Shown in pieces: positions 60,860 to 64,000 of a stretch of DNA of 64,000 nucleotides (its first letter is position 1; every line of letters starts with the position of its first letter). Location: NCBI RefSeq assembly GCF_947387555.1, contig NZ_CANDNZ010000001.1, positions 930,001 through 994,000 of the forward strand, in the 5' to 3' direction. The DNA comes from Thalassomonas sp. RHCl1 (lineage in GTDB: Bacteria; Pseudomonadota; Gammaproteobacteria; Enterobacterales; Alteromonadaceae). The translations under genes were made by a program, and so were the position numbers. The notes below the pieces were generated by a model that ran no database searches, was not told the origin of the DNA, and was given only the letters and a program-made list of their open reading frames with translations.

Positions 60860-62272
60860 ATGAGTCACCAGTCAGACTTAATTGAAAAAGATATTCAGGC
60901 TTATTTAAAGCAACATGAAAACAAAGAGTTGGTACGTTTTCTAACGTGCGGCAGCGTCGACGACGGTAAAAGCACCTTGATCGGCCGGTTATTACACGAC
61001 TCAAAAATGATTTTTGAAGATCAGCTCGCCGCCATTGAAAACGACAGTAAAAAATCCGGCACCACAGGCGAAGCCATCGATTTGGCGCTGCTGGTTGACG
61101 GTCTGCAATCCGAGCGGGAGCAGGGCATCACCATAGACGTGGCCTACCGTTATTTTTCCACCGAAAAGCGTAAATTTATTATTGCCGACACCCCGGGCCA
61201 TGAACAATATACCCGTAATATGGCCACCGGCGCGTCAAACTGCGATATGGCGATTATCCTGATCGATGCCAGATACGGCGTTCAGGTGCAAACCCGCCGC
61301 CATTCTTTTATCTGCTCCCTGTTGGGTATAAAACATGTGGTGGTTGCGGTCAATAAAATGGACCTGGTGGACTTTGATCAGGAAACTTTTGACAACATCC
61401 AAAAAGATTACCAGGCCTTTGCCAAAGATCTTGATATTCCGGATATTCGTTTCGCCCCTATTTCGGCATTGGCCGGTGATAACGTGGTTAACCGCAGTGA
61501 AAATACCCCCTGGTATCAGGGAGAGACCCTGATGGAGTTACTGGAGAGCATCGAAATTGCCGGCGATGAAAACAGCGATGATTTCCGTTTCCAGGTGCAA
61601 TATGTTAATCGTCCTAACCTGGACTTTCGCGGTTATGCCGGGACTATCGGCTCGGGCAAGATCAGCGTCGGCGATGAAATCCTGGCCCTGCCTTCGGGCA
61701 AGAAAAGCACGGTTAAGTCTATTGTTACCTTTGAGGGCGAGCTTGAGTCGAGCGAAGTGCCGAATGTCGTGACCTTAACTCTCAATGATGAAATCGATAT
61801 CAGCCGTGGTGAAATGCTGGTTAAGCCGGGCAACGAGCCGCAAAGCTCAAAGGCCTTTAATGCCACTTTGGTGTGGATGCATGAAGACGCCCTGGTGCCG
61901 GGTCGTGAATACTACATCAAACACGGCAGTAAAATGACCACTGGGGTTGCCGCCGAAATTAAACATAAGGTGGATGTCAATACTATGGCGAAAGGGGAGG
62001 CAAATCAGCTTGCCCTTAACGAAATCGGCAATTGTGTGATGCAGACCACAGAAGCCTTACATTTTGATGCCTATCGCAGTAATAAGTCCACCGGTGCCTT
62101 TATTGTCATCGATCGCCTGAGCAATATCACGGTCGGGGCGGGTATGATCAATGAAGCGGTGGAAGTTAAGCAGGCGCATCAATATTCAGAGTTTGAGCTG
62201 GAATTTAACGCCCTGGTTTGTAAGCATTTCCCTCACTGGGGCGCGCGTGATTTATCTAAGCTAGTCGACTAG
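60860..62272 (+). CDS. cysN: Sulfate adenylyltransferase subunit 1
   Basis: 470-residue regulatory GTPase of ATP sulfurylase. G-domain motifs [27 protein letters not shown] and NKMD are intact, followed by EF-Tu-like beta domains. No APS kinase (CysC) is fused at the end, so PAPS would need a cysC elsewhere, possibly just past the window. AAAGGA lies 8 bases before the ATG. Confidence 0.95.
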   Translation: MSHQSDLIEKDIQAYLKQHENKELVRFLTCGSVDDGKSTLIGRLLHDSKMIFEDQLAAIENDSKKSGTTGEAIDLALLVDGLQSEREQGITIDVAYRYFSTEKRKFIIADTPGHEQYTRNMATGASNCDMAIILIDARYGVQVQTRRHSFICSLLGIKHVVVAVNKMDLVDFDQETFDNIQKDYQAFAKDLDIPDIRFAPISALAGDNVVNRSENTPWYQGETLMELLESIEIAGDENSDDFRFQVQYVNRPNLDFRGYAGTIGSGKISVGDEILALPSGKKSTVKSIVTFEGELESSEVPNVVTLTLNDEIDISRGEMLVKPGNEPQSSKAFNATLVWMHEDALVPGREYYIKHGSKMTTGVAAEIKHKVDVNTMAKGEANQLALNEIGNCVMQTTEALHFDAYRSNKSTGAFIVIDRLSNITVGAGMINEAVEVKQAHQYSEFELEFNALVCKHFPHWGARDLSKLVD

Positions 62273-62299
62273 CTCTGTATATTCGTTCTGTAAAGTAAG

Positions 62300-62323
62300 C
62301 CCTGCCGGGTTTTTAAGGCAGGG
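62300..62323. terminator. Small hairpin between cysN and the SLC13 permease gene
   Basis: CCCTGCC and GGCAGGG with a T-rich ten-base loop, 28 bp after the cysN stop. No T-tract follows. It may be a weak terminator. Confidence 0.35.
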
Positions 62324-62363
62324 TTGACTAACTGATTTGATGGCCGGGTAAAAGGAATATTCA

Positions 62364-64000
62364 ATGACAGCACCCCAATGGCTGATGGTGATTATTTTTC
62401 TGGCCACCCTGTTTGGCCTGATCAAATACCAGCAAAAACCTGAGCGTGTTTTTGCCTGCGCCACCTTATTGTGTCTGGCGACCTCTTTTGTTTCTACCGA
62501 TGATATCCTGGCGAACGCCGTTAATCCCGGGTTAGTGACGCTGATCTTGCTGGTGTTATGCTCTTTTGTTTTTGAACGCAGCAGCGTGTTGCGCCATCTG
62601 GCCGTGTTGATTTTTAACGGCTCTAAAATCAAATCTGTGGTGCGCACGTTATTTTTCAGTGCTTTTGCTTCGGCGCTCATGAGTAATACCGCGGTGGTGG
62701 CCAGTTTGATCAGCACCATCAAAAACAATAAGGTGATCAATCCGGGTAAACTGCTGCTGCCGTTATCTTATGCGGCAATTTTAGGCGGTACCCTCACCCT
62801 GGTGGGCACCTCAACCAATTTGATCGTCAACAGTATGCTGATAGAGCAAAATCACCCCGGGCTGGATTTTTTTGATTTTACCCTGATAGGCGCTGCTGCG
62901 CTGCTGCTTTGTCTCGGGGTTATTTTTGTGCGCCTAAGAAGCCTGCCGGATATGGATGTCTCCCGTTTAGAGGGACAAAACTATATGGTGGAAGCGGAGG
63001 TGACACCGCAATCAGCACTGGTAGGGAAATCCGTGGAAGAAAACGGTTTGCGCCACCTGGATTCCCTGTTTTTGGTGGAAGTGATCCGCTGCGGCCGGCT
63101 GATTTCGCCGGTAACGCCGGAAGAAGTGCTGCAGGGAGAGGATAAGTTGATTTTCAGCGGTGATATTTCCAAAGTACTTACCCTGCAACAGTTTGACGGT
63201 TTAACCTTATTTGCCCAGCAGGACGGTCTGCTGCGGGATAATCTCACCGAAGTGCTGATCAAACCCGATGCTGCGGTAGTCGGTAAAAGTTTAAAAACCG
63301 CCGGTTTTCGCGCCCGTTTTGATGCCGCCGTGGTGGCGATTCGCCGTGAAGGTGGCGCCCTGTCCGGCAAACTGGGGGATATAGTGATCCAGCCGGGGGA
63401 TTTCCTGGTGCTGGCAGTTGGTAAGGATTTCAGTGCCCGAAGCAACCTCTCCAAGAATTTCTTTATTATCTCGGGCCACAAACCCGATGATATGTTGCAT
63501 GGCTGGCGTAATAAACTTGCGGTTTTTGGTTTTCTCGGGGCCATTACCGTCTCGGTTTCTACTGCGATTTCCCTGTTAGAGTGTTTGCTGTTTTATGTGG
63601 CACTGCTGATTTTTACCGGCTGTTTAACCATCAATGAAATCAAGCGCCGCTTCCCGCTGGAAATCTGGTTGATTGTGCTCAGTGCCCTAACCTTAGCCAA
63701 GGCGCTGGAAAACAGCGGCGTCTCACTGGTCATTGCCGGTGGCTTTGAGCAGCTGTTGTTGGGCTCAAGCATTTATATCGCCTTTATTGCCGTTTTTGTC
63801 ATGACTTTAGTGATCACCGAAACCGTGACCAATAATGCCGCAGCGGCCTTGGTTTTCCCCATTGCCTACAACATGGCATTGGGCCTGGGTGTCAGCCCGT
63901 TGCCGTTTGTGATGGCGGTGGCTTTTGCCGCCAGCGGCAGTTTTATCAGTCCTTACGGTTACCAGACCAATGTCATGGTTTACAGCGCGGGTAATTATAA
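62364..64000 (+). CDS. SLC13/DASS-family permease with RCK_C domains (3' end outside window)
   Basis: At least 545 residues, open at the window end. It begins MTAPQWLMVIIFLATLFGLIKYQ after AAAGGA. Polytopic membrane halves (about 1-195 and 385 onward) flank two regulatory RCK_C/TrkA-C domains (about 210-290 and 300-370, with KLGDIVIQPGDFLVLAVGK and similar). The SNTAVVA (about 112) and TETVTNNAAAAL signatures are the paired DASS sodium/anion motifs. Its place after cysDN, as in many marine bacteria, suggests sulfate uptake, but a related dicarboxylate transporter cannot be excluded. Confidence 0.82.
   Translation, partial: MTAPQWLMVIIFLATLFGLIKYQQKPERVFACATLLCLATSFVSTDDILANAVNPGLVTLILLVLCSFVFERSSVLRHLAVLIFNGSKIKSVVRTLFFSAFASALMSNTAVVASLISTIKNNKVINPGKLLLPLSYAAILGGTLTLVGTSTNLIVNSMLIEQNHPGLDFFDFTLIGAAALLLCLGVIFVRLRSLPDMDVSRLEGQNYMVEAEVTPQSALVGKSVEENGLRHLDSLFLVEVIRCGRLISPVTPEEVLQGEDKLIFSGDISKVLTLQQFDGLTLFAQQDGLLRDNLTEVLIKPDAAVVGKSLKTAGFRARFDAAVVAIRREGGALSGKLGDIVIQPGDFLVLAVGKDFSARSNLSKNFFIISGHKPDDMLHGWRNKLAVFGFLGAITVSVSTAISLLECLLFYVALLIFTGCLTINEIKRRFPLEIWLIVLSALTLAKALENSGVSLVIAGGFEQLLLGSSIYIAFIAVFVMTLVITETVTNNAAAALVFPIAYNMALGLGVSPLPFVMAVAFAASGSFISPYGYQTNVMVYSAGNY

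Overview
The window looks like the chromosome of a marine gammaproteobacterium of the Alteromonadales, most likely Colwelliaceae or Pseudoalteromonadaceae (Thalassomonas/Colwellia-like). This is inferred from moderate-to-low GC content, the polar chemotaxis pair ParC/ParP, a GlyGly-CTERM protein, and housekeeping genes whose products closely resemble their Enterobacteria/Vibrio counterparts. I see no tRNA, rRNA, CRISPR array, intact insertion sequence or prophage.

Layout. (1) 0-3.7 kb: the 3' end of a flagellar/chemotaxis operon (motD, parC, parP, cheW, a DUF2802 gene). (2) 3.8-4.6 kb: mlaA. (3) 4.9-48.0 kb: a large cell-surface locus. It opens with a six-SLBB outer-membrane polysaccharide exporter and a WecA-type initiating transferase. 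A complete-looking type II secretion operon follows (gspG-E-F-H-I-J-K-L-M, a small GspC-position protein, and a lipoprotein secretin GspD), preceded by a near-consensus promoter. Directly downstream, behind its own strong promoter and followed by a terminator, is a Cys- and His-free acidic secreted protein that looks like an S-layer protein. Next come glycosyltransferases, a methyltransferase, two sulfotransferases, WecG, two flippases, a Wzz, a Wzy-like polymerase/ligase, a pyruvyltransferase and a probable third sulfotransferase remnant. After these lie a BspA-like (DUF285) lipoprotein, a heparinase-family lipoprotein, a 1706-residue GlyGly-CTERM surface protein, and wecB/wecC. (4) 48.3-50.9 kb: ribH-nusB-thiL-pgpA. 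(5) 51.0-55.3 kb, minus strand: serA, rpiA, 5-FCL (ygfA) and a POT peptide transporter. (6) 55.7-59.7 kb: ugd, galU, pgi. (7) 59.8 kb to the end: cysD, cysN and an SLC13 permease cut by the window end.

How it fits together (inference). WecB and WecC make UDP-ManNAcA, WecA loads the first sugar phosphate on undecaprenyl phosphate, and WecG probably adds ManNAcA. The GT2/GT4 enzymes extend the unit. Sulfotransferases, pyruvyltransferase and methyltransferase would decorate it. Wzx/Wzy/Wzz would flip, polymerise and set chain length, and the SLBB protein would export it. ugd, galU, pgi (UDP-sugars) and cysDN (the APS/PAPS sulfate donor route) lie only 8-14 kb away. The embedded T2SS, the S-layer candidate and the GlyGly-CTERM protein suggest that the polysaccharide and a secreted protein coat are made as one surface-layer programme. 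That coupling is the most interesting feature of the window.
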